From Caldilineae bacterium (GTDB taxonomy: Bacteria; Chloroflexota; Anaerolineae; JAAEKA01), in the NCBI GenBank assembly GCA_020634555.1, contig JACKBK010000070.1, forward strand, positions 1 through 9,106: a stretch of 9,106 bases of DNA. The letters run 5' to 3'. The translations under genes and the position numbers were made by a program. Of the stretch, positions 1 to 6,424 are shown in pieces. A model generated the notes under the pieces. It was not told the origin of the DNA, searched no databases, and was given only the letters and a program-made list of their open reading frames with translations. Each line of letters starts with the position of its first letter. Position 1 is the stretch's first letter.

Positions 1-402
1 GCGTTTGTACGAGGCGACGCCGTCGCGCTTGATGGCCGAGTAGGCCGGCGGTACCTGAAGAATGTCGCCGCGGAAAGGCGCCAGCGCCTGATCTACGTCC
101 TCGGCAGTAAGCATGGGCACGGGTCGGGTTTCAATTACTTCTCCCTCGGCGTCGTAGGTGTTGGTGGTGATCCCCAGCGTGATCTCGGCCCGATATGACT
201 TCGGCTGGCCGGTCAGATACTCCAACAGGCGGGTTGCCTTGCCGACGCAGAGTACCAGCACGCCGGTCGCCATGGGGTCCAGCGTGCCGGCGTGGCCGAT
301 CTGGCGGATGCGCGTCAGGCCGCGCGTCTTGGCCACCACATCGTGGGAGGTCCAGCCGCCCGGCTTGTCGATGACCAGAACGCCGGCCGCATCGCTGCTC
401 AT
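1..402 (-). CDS. truB: tRNA pseudouridine(55) synthase TruB, N-terminal part (cut by window start)
   Basis: TruB isomerises uridine 55 in the T-loop of tRNAs to pseudouridine and also acts as a tRNA folding chaperone in the cytoplasm. The visible 134 residues show the family signature GHAGTLDPMATGVL at residues 37-50; D42 in it is the catalytic aspartate. The N-terminal strand VLVIDKPGGWTSHDV lies at 8-22, and the segment PPAYSAIKRDG at 118-128 is also typical of TruB. The C-terminal half, including the PUA region if present, lies outside the window. The ATG at 402 overlaps the stop of the DHH phosphoesterase gene as ATGA (399-402), which points to translational coupling. The infB-rbfA-DHH-truB order is the common arrangement in Gram-positive-like genomes. 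Identity is secure; only completeness cannot be judged. Confidence 0.96.
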   Translation of the reverse strand, partial: MSSDAAGVLVIDKPGGWTSHDVVAKTRGLTRIRQIGHAGTLDPMATGVLVLCVGKATRLLEYLTGQPKSYRAEITLGITTNTYDAEGEVIETRPVPMLTAEDVDQALAPFRGDILQVPPAYSAIKRDGVASYKR

Positions 403-1388
403 GGTTGGGACGGCAGGGCAGCCAACGCCTCGCGCGTGGCGCGCAGCACCAGCGCCTTGGCCTCAGGGAGCGACATGTTCAGGGTGCAGCCAGCCGCGCG
501 CGGATGTCCGCCGCCGCCCAACCCCAGAGCGAGCTGGGCAACGTCTACCCGGCCCGCCGAGCGAAAACCGACATCGATGGGGCCTTCCTTGCGTTCAACC
601 AGGACAACGGCCACCTCGACCTCGTCGGCTGCAACCAGGAAGTTGGCCAGCCCCGAGTCGCTCTGTTCCACACCGTTGCAGGGCACGCGCATTGTGAGCG
701 GGATGGCAGTCCACGCGATCCCGTCCTGCAGGCGCGCCGCGGCCAGTGCATGACCCCACAGACAGACGGTGTCGAAGCTGCGCTGCTCCAGCACTCCTTC
801 GGTGACAGCGTGCAGCGAACCGCCGGCTTCCATTAAGCGCTGGGCGATTTCAAGCGTGCGTGCGCTGACGTTGGAGGTACGGAAGCCGCGCGTGTCGGTG
901 ACCAGCCCGGTCAGCAGGGATTGGGCGGCTTCGGGGGGAATCGGCCAGCCCTGCGACTGTGCCAGATCGTAGACCACTTCCGCCGCGCTGGTTGCAGTCG
1001 GCGCCACCACGTTGAGGCTGCCAAACATCAGGTTGGTGATGTGATGGTCGATGTTGAGCAGTGGCACGTTGTTGAGCAGCGCCTGGTCGTAGACCGTCCC
1101 CAGCCGTTCCAGATCGCTGCTGTCGATGGCGATCACCAGATCGGCCTGGCCGGCTGCCTGGGAGACTACCGTCTGCGAACCGGGCAGAAAGCGCAGATTT
1201 TTCGGCACGCCATCCTGGCTCGCGGGCGTGACGTTTTTGCCCAGCGCGCGCAGAATCCACGTTAGCCCCAGCAGCGAGCCGATGGCGTCGCCGTCAGGCG
1301 CGACATGGCAGATCAGCAGCGGCCAGCGGCTGGCTGCGATCAGCTCAGCCGCTTGATCAAACTGTGTCAAAAGATCGGGCTGTTCCAT
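399..1388 (-). CDS. nrnA: DHH/DHHA1 family phosphoesterase, NrnA-like (oligoribonuclease / pAp phosphatase)
   Basis: This is a soluble 329-residue enzyme of the DHH superfamily. The N-terminal catalytic domain has HVAPDGDAIGS near residues 28-38, an IDSSD metal motif near 88-92, the name-giving NIDHH near 112-116 and VTDTRGF near 163-169. The C-terminal DHHA1 substrate domain has GLGGGGHPRAAG near 289-300. NrnA-type proteins use two metal ions, usually manganese, to degrade nanoRNA and dephosphorylate pAp, and the position between rbfA and truB is their classical place. The exact substrate (nanoRNA, pAp or cyclic-dinucleotide products) cannot be told from sequence. I use the ATG at 1388, which overlaps the rbfA stop as TGATG; a GTG one codon upstream (1391, GTGA overlap) is equally possible. 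No strong Shine-Dalgarno is visible, consistent with translational coupling. Length is normal for the family. Confidence 0.92.
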   Translation of the reverse strand: MEQPDLLTQFDQAAELIAASRWPLLICHVAPDGDAIGSLLGLTWILRALGKNVTPASQDGVPKNLRFLPGSQTVVSQAAGQADLVIAIDSSDLERLGTVYDQALLNNVPLLNIDHHITNLMFGSLNVVAPTATSAAEVVYDLAQSQGWPIPPEAAQSLLTGLVTDTRGFRTSNVSARTLEIAQRLMEAGGSLHAVTEGVLEQRSFDTVCLWGHALAAARLQDGIAWTAIPLTMRVPCNGVEQSDSGLANFLVAADEVEVAVVLVERKEGPIDVGFRSAGRVDVAQLALGLGGGGHPRAAGCTLNMSLPEAKALVLRATREALAALPSQP

Positions 1389-1789
1389 CACGCGTCGCCA
1401 GCCGCATCATCTTCGGAGCTGGTTTCAACCAGCTCCGCGTTGTCAGCCTCGATGGCTAACGAGTCCAGCAGTTCGTTGATGCGGCGGCTTTCCAGCAGCG
1501 CCTCATCGATATGAAACGCCAGGTCGGGCACGTAGCGCAGCTTGGTGCGTTGGCCGAGTTGCATGCGCAGGAAGCCGGTCGCGTTGGTCAGGCCATCGAT
1601 GGCCTCGGCTGTTTCCGCTTCGTCCCCCAGCGACGTGATGTAGACGTTGGCGTACTTCAGGTCGGGGCTGACCCGAACGCGCGTGATATTGACGAGTGAG
1701 AGACGCGGATCGCGCAGCTCGAAGGTGACCATTTCGGCCAGCTCGCGCTGCACGAGTTCCGCGACGCGTAGTTGTCTGCGTGATGACAT
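1388..1789 (-). CDS. rbfA: 30S ribosome-binding factor A
   Basis: RbfA binds the 30S subunit and assists late 16S rRNA maturation, especially at low temperature. The 133-residue product fits the family length. It has the KH-like core: RVAELVQRELAEMV at residues 8-21, DPRL at 27-30, VSPDLKYANVYITSLGD near 40-56 and LRYVPDLAFHIDEALLE near 84-100. The C-terminal tail from about residue 112 is acidic (ELVETSSEDDAAGD). I chose the ATG at 1789. The frame stays open upstream to 1870, but that extension translates a repeat element and does not resemble RbfA. There is no Shine-Dalgarno before the ATG; the bases upstream are the arm of an inverted repeat ending only four bases away. The stop overlaps the start of the DHH gene. 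It is separated from infB by 217 bases, unusually far for this cluster. Confidence 0.95.
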   Translation of the reverse strand: MSSRRQLRVAELVQRELAEMVTFELRDPRLSLVNITRVRVSPDLKYANVYITSLGDEAETAEAIDGLTNATGFLRMQLGQRTKLRYVPDLAFHIDEALLESRRINELLDSLAIEADNAELVETSSEDDAAGDA

Positions 1790-1793
1790 GGAG

Positions 1794-1945
1794 TTCGTAT
1801 TGCGTAGGGCGTATTTCGTGGCGTCGATGTTTTGTGGTTCGCAGCGGTGGCGTGTGGCGGTGAAATGCAAGACACAAGGGAAGCGCGGCCGGTGGCCTCA
1901 GCTTTGCGTCCGCATCAACTACCAATACGAGTTACGCAATACGAA
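1794..1945. repeat. Inverted repeat arms flanking the infB-rbfA gap
   Basis: The left arm at 1794-1815 and the right arm at 1924-1945 are reverse complements over 22 positions with three central mismatches; the run TTCGTATTGCGTA (1794-1806) pairs perfectly with TACGCAATACGAA (1933-1945). The 108 bases between them would form the loop. In the minus-strand transcript the downstream arm ends four bases before the rbfA ATG, so a folded stem would cover the region where the ribosome binds. It may be a MITE-like or other dispersed repeat; no transposase or clear target duplication is seen. Confidence 0.75.
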
Positions 1946-1965
1946 TTACGCAATACGTGTCACGC
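1924..1965. repeat. Three tandem 14-bp repeats, AATACGAATTACGC type
   Basis: On the plus strand the units are AATACGAGTTACGC (1924-1937), AATACGAATTACGC (1938-1951) and AATACGTGTCACGC (1952-1965). The first two differ at one base and the third at three bases from the second. A degenerate unit in the opposite orientation is found next to the rbfA start. Arrays of this type resemble dispersed intergenic repeats that I recall from Chloroflexota genomes; I could not verify this. Confidence 0.85.
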
Positions 1966-2006
1966 CAGGAACACGGACCTTCGCTCGTCTGTTCGCCAGC
2001 GAACGC

Positions 2007-4031
2007 CTACACCCTCACTTTATGGAACGCCTCGATAATGTCGCCCTCGGCGATGTCGTCGAAGCCCTCGATGCCGATGCCGCACTCAAAGCCGGCTTTG
2101 ACTTCGTTGACGTCTTCCTGAAAGCGCTTGAGTGAGTGGATCTTGCCGCTGAACAGGATCTTGCCATTGCGCCCGACCCTGACCAGCGCGTTGCGTTGGA
2201 TCACACCGTCGGTTACCAGACAGCCGGCGATGTTGCCGCGCCGCGGGATGCGGAAGATCGCGCGGATCTCGGCGGTTCCCAGGACCTCGTCCTCGTAGAC
2301 TGGCTCCAGCATGCCCTTCAGTGCCTTGTCCACGTCGTCGATCAGCTCGTAGATCACCTTGTACGTGCGGACATCAACCTCGTTGAGCAGGTCCGAATGC
2401 TGCGCGGCCGGGCTGAGCGGCACGTTGAAGCCGATGACGATCGCGTCAGACGCGCTGGCCAGCATCAGGTCGGAGTCGGTGATGTCGCCGGTGCCGCTGT
2501 GCAGAATCTTCAGCCGCAGTTCGTCGTTGCTGAGCTGGTTGAGCGATGAGATGATCGGCTCCAGCGAGCCATCCACATCCGCTTTGATGATGATGCGCAG
2601 CTCCTTGACCTGACCGGCCTTCATCTGCGCGAACACATCTTCCAGCGAGACGGACTTGCGGGCCGACGATTCGGTGCGCTGGCGTTCGCTCTCGGCCCGT
2701 GCGGTGGCACGTTCCCGCGCCTCGCGATCGCTTTCCATGACCTCGAAGGTGTCACCCGCGGTGGGCACCTCCGGCAACCCCAGTATCTCCACCGGGGTGC
2801 TGGGCGTGGCCGAGACGATGGTATGGCCCTTGCTGTCGAACATGGCGCGCACGCGGCCTGCAATACTGCCCACGACCAAGGCATCTCCTTGCTTGAGGGT
2901 GCCCTTCTGTACCAGGAGCGTGGCCGTAGCGCCGCGCGACTTGTCCAGGCTGCTTTCGATGATCGTGCCGATGGCCCGTCCTGTGGGATCAGCCTTGAAG
3001 CCCTCGATGTCTGCCAGCAACAGCACGTGTTCCAGCAGATCGTCGATGCCCTGGCGAAGCTTGGCAGCTACCGGGACACAGATCACGTCGCCGCCGTACT
3101 CTTCGACCAGCAAGCCCTCATCAGCCAGTTGTTGCTTGACGCGATCGATATTGGCGTTGGCCTTATCGACCTTGTTGAGCGCGACGATGATCGGTACGCC
3201 GGCGGCTTGCACATGGGCGATGGCTTCCCGGGTCTGTGGCATGACGCCGTCGTCGGCAGCCACCACCAGGATGGCGATGTCGGTAGCTTGCGCCCCGCGG
3301 GCACGCATGGCGGTAAACGCCTGATGGCCCGGCGTGTCCAGGAAGGTGATCTTGCGGTCGTGGTAAAAGGCCTGATAGGCGCCGATGTGTTGGGTGATGC
3401 CGCCCGACTCGCCGGCCACGACGTTGCTCTTGCGGATCGCGTCCAGCAATGTTGTCTTGCCGTGATCGACATGTCCAAGGACCGTTACCACCGGGGGACG
3501 CAGCACCAGCCGCTCGTCAGGCGTTGCATCATAGAGCCGCTGGCGAAGGGTCTTGGGTGCCGCCTTTTCCTCGACCGTTTCCTCTACTTCCTCAGGCTCT
3601 TCCGGTGCGATGGGATTGACCTTGACCCCCATCTCCTCGGCGACGATGGCCGCGGTGTCGTAGTCGATGGTCTGGGTGATGGGCGCCATGATGCCGAAGT
3701 TCATCAGCACCTTCATGACGTCGATAGGGCTGCGATGCATGATCTCAGCCATCTCGCGCACGGTGACGTACTCGGGCAGCTCGATTTCACTGGGCGGAGG
3801 CGCAGCTTCTGTGCGGCGCGGCGGACCACCAGGCGGTCGGCCGCCAGGCGGTGCGCCGCGCCGTGCCGTTGGCCGACGGCGTCCACGGCTGTTCTGTCCA
3901 CGCGGACGTGATTTATTGGCAGAACCGTCCTGGCTTGACCCGGATGATTTCTTCTGTTGCGATTGATTCCCGTTGCCAGAGGGCCCGGTGCCTGATTTCT
4001 GTTCAGGACTGGATTTAGTTTTCTCTGCCAT
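2007..4031 (-). CDS. infB: Translation initiation factor IF-2
   Basis: IF2 is the GTPase that brings initiator tRNA to the 30S subunit and promotes subunit joining. The 674-residue protein has, in order: a low-complexity basic leader (1-86) rich in Ser/Gln and then in Arg, Gly and Pro (GRRRPTARRGAPPGGRPPGG, 50-69); an IF2_N helical domain (about 87-138); an acidic linker (142-157); the G domain with GHVDHGKT (186-193), switch I GGITQHIGAY (210-219), DTPGH (232-236) and NKVD (286-289); domain II (about 350-435); a charged helix (435-465); and domains III and IV to the end. The fifth G motif reads VAAK where SAK is usual. I chose the ATG at 4031 because a good Shine-Dalgarno (AGAGG, 4045-4041) lies nine bases upstream; the frame extends to 4142 but that part does not resemble IF2. 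Length is typical of a short-form bacterial IF2. Confidence 0.98.
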   Translation of the reverse strand: MAEKTKSSPEQKSGTGPSGNGNQSQQKKSSGSSQDGSANKSRPRGQNSRGRRRPTARRGAPPGGRPPGGPPRRTEAAPPPSEIELPEYVTVREMAEIMHRSPIDVMKVLMNFGIMAPITQTIDYDTAAIVAEEMGVKVNPIAPEEPEEVEETVEEKAAPKTLRQRLYDATPDERLVLRPPVVTVLGHVDHGKTTLLDAIRKSNVVAGESGGITQHIGAYQAFYHDRKITFLDTPGHQAFTAMRARGAQATDIAILVVAADDGVMPQTREAIAHVQAAGVPIIVALNKVDKANANIDRVKQQLADEGLLVEEYGGDVICVPVAAKLRQGIDDLLEHVLLLADIEGFKADPTGRAIGTIIESSLDKSRGATATLLVQKGTLKQGDALVVGSIAGRVRAMFDSKGHTIVSATPSTPVEILGLPEVPTAGDTFEVMESDREARERATARAESERQRTESSARKSVSLEDVFAQMKAGQVKELRIIIKADVDGSLEPIISSLNQLSNDELRLKILHSGTGDITDSDLMLASASDAIVIGFNVPLSPAAQHSDLLNEVDVRTYKVIYELIDDVDKALKGMLEPVYEDEVLGTAEIRAIFRIPRRGNIAGCLVTDGVIQRNALVRVGRNGKILFSGKIHSLKRFQEDVNEVKAGFECGIGIEGFDDIAEGDIIEAFHKVRV

Positions 4032-4040
4032 AAGTATGTT

Positions 4041-4045
4041 CCTCT
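4041..4045 (-). promoter_or_regulatory. Shine-Dalgarno of infB
   Basis: The minus strand reads AAAGAGGAACATACTTATG, placing AGAGG nine bases before the ATG at 4031. It is the clearest ribosome-binding site in the window and settles the infB start in favour of 4031 over the upstream in-frame start at 4142. Confidence 0.75.
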
Positions 4046-4150
4046 TTTCTCTGCCGGCCATCTGTGGCGCTCTAGGGGGCAGGTCGCAAAACTGCACAAC
4101 CGGGATCCATGGATCTCGGAGGTCATTTGGAGTAAAGCGCACGCTGAAAT

Positions 4151-4169
4151 ATCCCGCTTGCGGCGGGAT
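4151..4169 (-). promoter_or_regulatory. GC-rich hairpin about 120 bases upstream of infB
   Basis: ATCCCGC pairs with GCGGGAT around a 5-base loop (7 bp). On the minus strand it is followed by ATTTCAGCGTG, which has only a short T run, so it could be a weak intrinsic terminator or attenuator inside the operon, or an mRNA-processing structure. Confidence 0.3.
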
Positions 4170-4243
4170 TTACAAGGTGCGAAAGCTGGTCGGACGCGGC
4201 GAGAGGAGAAAAGAAGCGGGGTGAGAGTGAGGTCAGGTGATCT

Positions 4244-4272
4244 GGCAGTGATTCCCTGCTGGCAATCCTGCC
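4244..4272 (-). promoter_or_regulatory. Bulged hairpin in infB leader
   Basis: On the minus strand GGCAG pairs with CTGCC and GATT with AATC, with one bulged A and a 10-base loop (GCCAGCAGGG). No T tract follows at once, so it is not a standard terminator. Its role is unknown. Confidence 0.35.
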
Positions 4273-4323
4273 GGAGCTCGTATCATCGACTCATTCAGCT
4301 ACGCTCCTGCTCGCTACGCCCGG

Positions 4324-4356
4324 TTAGCTGAGTTCCCATTGCATGTGTCTGTTCAT
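4324..4356 (-). CDS. Possible leader peptide MNRHMQWELS upstream of infB
   Basis: A 10-codon open frame starts at ATG 4356 with GGAG seven bases upstream and ends at TAA (4326-4324). Its stop codon lies against the first base pairs of the stem formed by CAGCTA and TAGCTG, a geometry like that of attenuator leader peptides. The composition (single Trp, Met, His, Gln) does not point to one amino acid. A frame this short is easily produced by chance, so it is reported as a weak candidate only. Confidence 0.15.
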   Translation of the reverse strand: MNRHMQWELS

Positions 4357-4376
4357 GGCGCTGCTCCGATTGGCGC

Positions 4377-4703
4377 CTATGCGTCTGCCAGCGCCGGCTC
4401 ATCTTGCTCGACCGGCAACTCTGGCAGGCTGTCTGCATAGGCTCTCAGCGCAGCCACCTCATCCTCTGTCAATGTCGTTTTCAACGCTCGGTTAAGAGCA
4501 TTGCTCTTGAAAGCCTTGTTCCAGCATGTCTTGTCGGCGCACAGATAGGCGCCCCGACCGGCAAGCTTGCCGGTCGGATCGACCAGGACACCTTGTTCCT
4601 TGGATCGAACGATGCGCACCAGGGTGCGCTTGCTGTCTGTCCGCCGGCAGGCAATGCACGTCCGCTGGGGAACGTGACGCCGCCTGGCTGCTGTCTTGGC
4701 CAC
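4377..4703 (-). CDS. ylxR: YlxR family RNA-binding protein (RnpM-like)
   Basis: YlxR (DUF448) is a small basic protein encoded in nusA-infB clusters; in Bacillus it has been linked to RNase P binding and gene regulation and has been renamed RnpM. The 108-residue product shows the signature PQRTCIACRR near residues 12-21, then KRTLVRIVR at 25-33, DPTGKLAGRGAYLC at 42-55 and C60. The four cysteines (CxxC at 16 and 19, and 55 and 60) could bind a metal. The acidic C-terminal tail after about residue 94 is less conserved. I chose the GTG at 4703, five bases after the nusA stop; a TTG at 4736, inside nusA, would add 11 residues (mostly basic or hydrophobic) outside the family core. No Shine-Dalgarno is evident, so it is probably coupled to nusA translation. 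Confidence 0.88.
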   Translation of the reverse strand: MAKTAARRRHVPQRTCIACRRTDSKRTLVRIVRSKEQGVLVDPTGKLAGRGAYLCADKTCWNKAFKSNALNRALKTTLTEDEVAALRAYADSLPELPVEQDEPALADA

Positions 4704-4708
4704 TTTAA

Positions 4709-6424
4709 TCAGTCGTCGTCGCTGAAGCCAAACCAATCGGAGCGGCCGCGCTTGCCGCGGCCGGGGCGTGCCTTGGATCGATCCTTGGTGCCCTTCTTGG
4801 CGGCTTTGCTCTTGCTTTTTGTGGTAGTGGGCGAAACATCGTTGGCATCTGCTTCGTCATCAAAACCTTCAACGTCGTCATAGGCGGCATATTCATCGTA
4901 GAAGTCGTAGTCTTCATAGATGGCATACTCGTCGTATTCCTCGATATCCGCGTATTCATCCACGAAGTCTGCTTCTGCGGCAGGAACGGCTGCCTCAGCG
5001 GGCGCGGCCGCTTCAATTGCGGGCACTTCCGCAGGCGCTTCCGCCTCAGTGGTCGCCAACACCTCGGGTGGAGCTGTATCAGCGACCGGCGTTGCTGCGC
5101 CCTCCTCGACGTAGTCCTCAATGGCTGCGTACTCGTCGAACTCTTCGGTCGCCTCGTCCGCATACTCATCTGTATACTCGTCGTCGGCATACTCGTCGGC
5201 GTACTCGTCCTCGAAGGCTTCGGCGTATTCGTCCTCGAACTCACCTTCTTCTTCGCCGTCTCCCAGGAGCTGCTCGGCCACCAACAGGATGTCCTCGGAC
5301 TCAGCACGGGCTCGGGCCATGGCGAGCCGCGCCCGCTTCTTGGCCAGTTCCATGGCAAATTCTGCCAGCCCTTCAGCCTCAGCCTCAGCTTCGCTCTTGA
5401 TGTCGATACGCCAGCCGGTCAGTCGTGCGCTCAAGCGAGCGTTCTGGCCCTCCTTGCCGATGGCCAGGGAAAGCTGGCGGTCCGGCACGACGACTATAGC
5501 GGTCCGGTTCTCGATGGTGTCGTCCAGGACCACGTCTGTTACCTTGGCCGGGCTGAGCGCGTTGGCAATAAACTGGCCCGGATCGGGATTCCACTCGACT
5601 ACGTCAATTTTCTCGTTGTTCAACTCGTTGACGATGGCCTGAATACGGACGCCGCGCATCCCAACACAGGACCCCACCGGGTCCACGCCCGGCTGCATGG
5701 CTGCCACGGCGACCTTGGAGCGCTGGCCAGGCTCGCGTGCGATGCTCTTGATCTCCACCGCGCCGTTGTAGATCTCCGGCACTTCCTGCTCCAGCAACCG
5801 GCGCAGCAGGCCGCGATGGGTGCGCGACAGGCGAATCACCGGGCCGCGGCTTCCCTTGTCCACGTCGACCAGATAGCAGCGCAGCTTGCCGTTGGGCCGG
5901 TAGCGTTCAGTTGCAATTTGGTCTTCTTTGAGCAGCATCGCCTCGGCTTTGCCGTCGATGGTGCAGGTGACTGTGCCGCTGCTATAGTCCATGTTGCGGA
6001 TGGTGCAGTGCACGATCTCGCCGACTCGTCCCTGGTAGCGCTGCAAAATGGCGTCGCGCTCCGCCTCGCGAATGCGTTGGAGAATGACCTGTTTGGCAGT
6101 TTGCGCAGCGATGCGGCCGAAGTCAGTGGGGGTGCTCTCGACCAAGACCACTCCGCCGATGTCGGCTGTCGTGTCGATGGCGCGTGCATCGAGCAGGGAG
6201 ATCTGCAACTGCTCGTCTTCTACGGTTGCCACAACTTCCTGTTCGACAAAGATCTTCATCGCCCCGGTCTTCTGGTCAACCTGTGCGGTGACGTTGGCTG
6301 TCGTGTTATATCGCCGCCGGTGGGCGGATACCAATGCTGCCTCTATGGCCTCGAACACAACCTGCGGCTCAAGCTCGCGCTCGACACAGATACTGTTGAT
6401 GGCCATGATCATTTCGTTTTTCAT
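4709..6424 (-). CDS. nusA: Transcription termination/antitermination factor NusA with long Tyr-rich acidic extension
   Basis: NusA binds RNA polymerase and nascent RNA and controls pausing, termination and antitermination. The 571-residue protein has the NusA N-terminal RNAP-binding domain (about 1-128), an S1 domain (about 132-200), KH1 (about 225-285, GMRG at 255-258) and KH2 (about 300-345, GKEG at 323-326). The common core of Gram-positive-type NusA ends about there. A helical charged segment follows (345-388), then roughly 180 extra residues: an acidic DEY-rich cluster (395-440), an Ala/Pro/Glu linker (441-487), a second DEY-rich cluster (487-526), a Lys/Arg-rich stretch (536-561) and an acidic end (WFGFSDDD). 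This differs from the folded acidic repeats of E. coli NusA. The ATG at 6424 has AGGAG 12 bases upstream, a long spacing; ATGs at 6412 and 6406 are alternatives. No rimP gene precedes it. Confidence 0.97.
   Translation of the reverse strand: MKNEMIMAINSICVERELEPQVVFEAIEAALVSAHRRRYNTTANVTAQVDQKTGAMKIFVEQEVVATVEDEQLQISLLDARAIDTTADIGGVVLVESTPTDFGRIAAQTAKQVILQRIREAERDAILQRYQGRVGEIVHCTIRNMDYSSGTVTCTIDGKAEAMLLKEDQIATERYRPNGKLRCYLVDVDKGSRGPVIRLSRTHRGLLRRLLEQEVPEIYNGAVEIKSIAREPGQRSKVAVAAMQPGVDPVGSCVGMRGVRIQAIVNELNNEKIDVVEWNPDPGQFIANALSPAKVTDVVLDDTIENRTAIVVVPDRQLSLAIGKEGQNARLSARLTGWRIDIKSEAEAEAEGLAEFAMELAKKRARLAMARARAESEDILLVAEQLLGDGEEEGEFEDEYAEAFEDEYADEYADDEYTDEYADEATEEFDEYAAIEDYVEEGAATPVADTAPPEVLATTEAEAPAEVPAIEAAAPAEAAVPAAEADFVDEYADIEEYDEYAIYEDYDFYDEYAAYDDVEGFDDEADANDVSPTTTKSKSKAAKKGTKDRSKARPGRGKRGRSDWFGFSDDD
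4880..4942 (-). repeat. Triplet-periodic tyrosine tract, cluster 2 of NusA extension
   Basis: This segment encodes NusA residues 495-515. Tyrosine stands at 497, 500, 503, 506, 509, 512 and 515, exactly every third residue, with mostly Asp, Glu or Ala between them. It is a nine-base periodic coding tract (two codons, then TAY). The codons vary, so the pattern is at protein level and not a simple DNA microsatellite. Confidence 0.85.
5123..5236 (-). repeat. DEY-rich coding repeat, cluster 1 of NusA extension
   Basis: This segment encodes NusA residues 397-434. The tripeptide DEY begins at residues 398, 406, 410, 415, 419 and 430, often as DEYA or DEYAD. The plus-strand DNA shows recurring TACTCGTC and TATTCGTC words with mixed synonymous codons, which suggests expansion of a short unit followed by drift and selection on the protein. 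Confidence 0.8.

Larger units (their letters stand above)
1790..2006 (-). other. infB-rbfA intergenic region with repeat element
   Basis: This 217-base stretch holds no credible gene. Just after the infB stop there is a short palindrome (GTTCGCCAGCGAAC, 1991-2004) with no T tract, so it is at most a weak terminator or mRNA-stabilising hairpin. The rest is dominated by a 14-bp direct repeat array and a pair of inverted arms, listed separately. Small open frames crossing this stretch on both strands translate the repeat and are not supported as genes. Confidence 0.7.
4032..4376 (-). promoter_or_regulatory. Structured ylxR-infB intergenic leader
   Basis: These 345 bases between the ylxR stop and the infB start hold no conserved gene; the usual ylxQ is missing. 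In transcript order there is a possible 10-codon leader peptide (4356-4324), an imperfect stem pairing CAGCTA (minus strand, 4330-4325) with TAGCTG (4301-4296) whose loop contains the repeated heptamer GCGTAGC, a bulged 9-bp hairpin (4272-4244), a 7-bp GC-rich hairpin (4169-4151) and the infB Shine-Dalgarno. The spacing suggests a regulated leader or an internal promoter region, but I recognise no known riboswitch or T-box core. Confidence 0.4.

Noticed and set aside
1790..1870. N-terminal extension of RbfA to the upstream ATG at 1870
   Set aside because: The extension translates the intergenic repeat and lacks similarity to RbfA, which begins at the MSSRRQLRVAEL segment.
1924..1965. CRISPR array
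   Set aside because: The units are 14 bp and directly adjacent, without spacers, and no cas gene is present.
1991..2004. Terminator directly after infB
   Set aside because: The palindrome is short with a minimal loop and no T tract follows; rbfA is expected to be cotranscribed with infB.
2823..3911. Long 362-codon plus-strand open frame
   Set aside because: It lies antisense to infB, whose G motifs are clearly conserved; the plus-strand translation matches no family I know and is explained by high GC and the codon bias of infB.
4032..4376. T-box or known riboswitch before infB
   Set aside because: I find no T-box core sequence or other known aptamer signature, and IF2 is not a usual target.
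4705..5358. 217-codon minus-strand frame rich in Thr, Pro, Arg and Met
   Set aside because: It is an out-of-frame reading of the repetitive nusA 3' part; the nusA frame is continuous with conserved domains.
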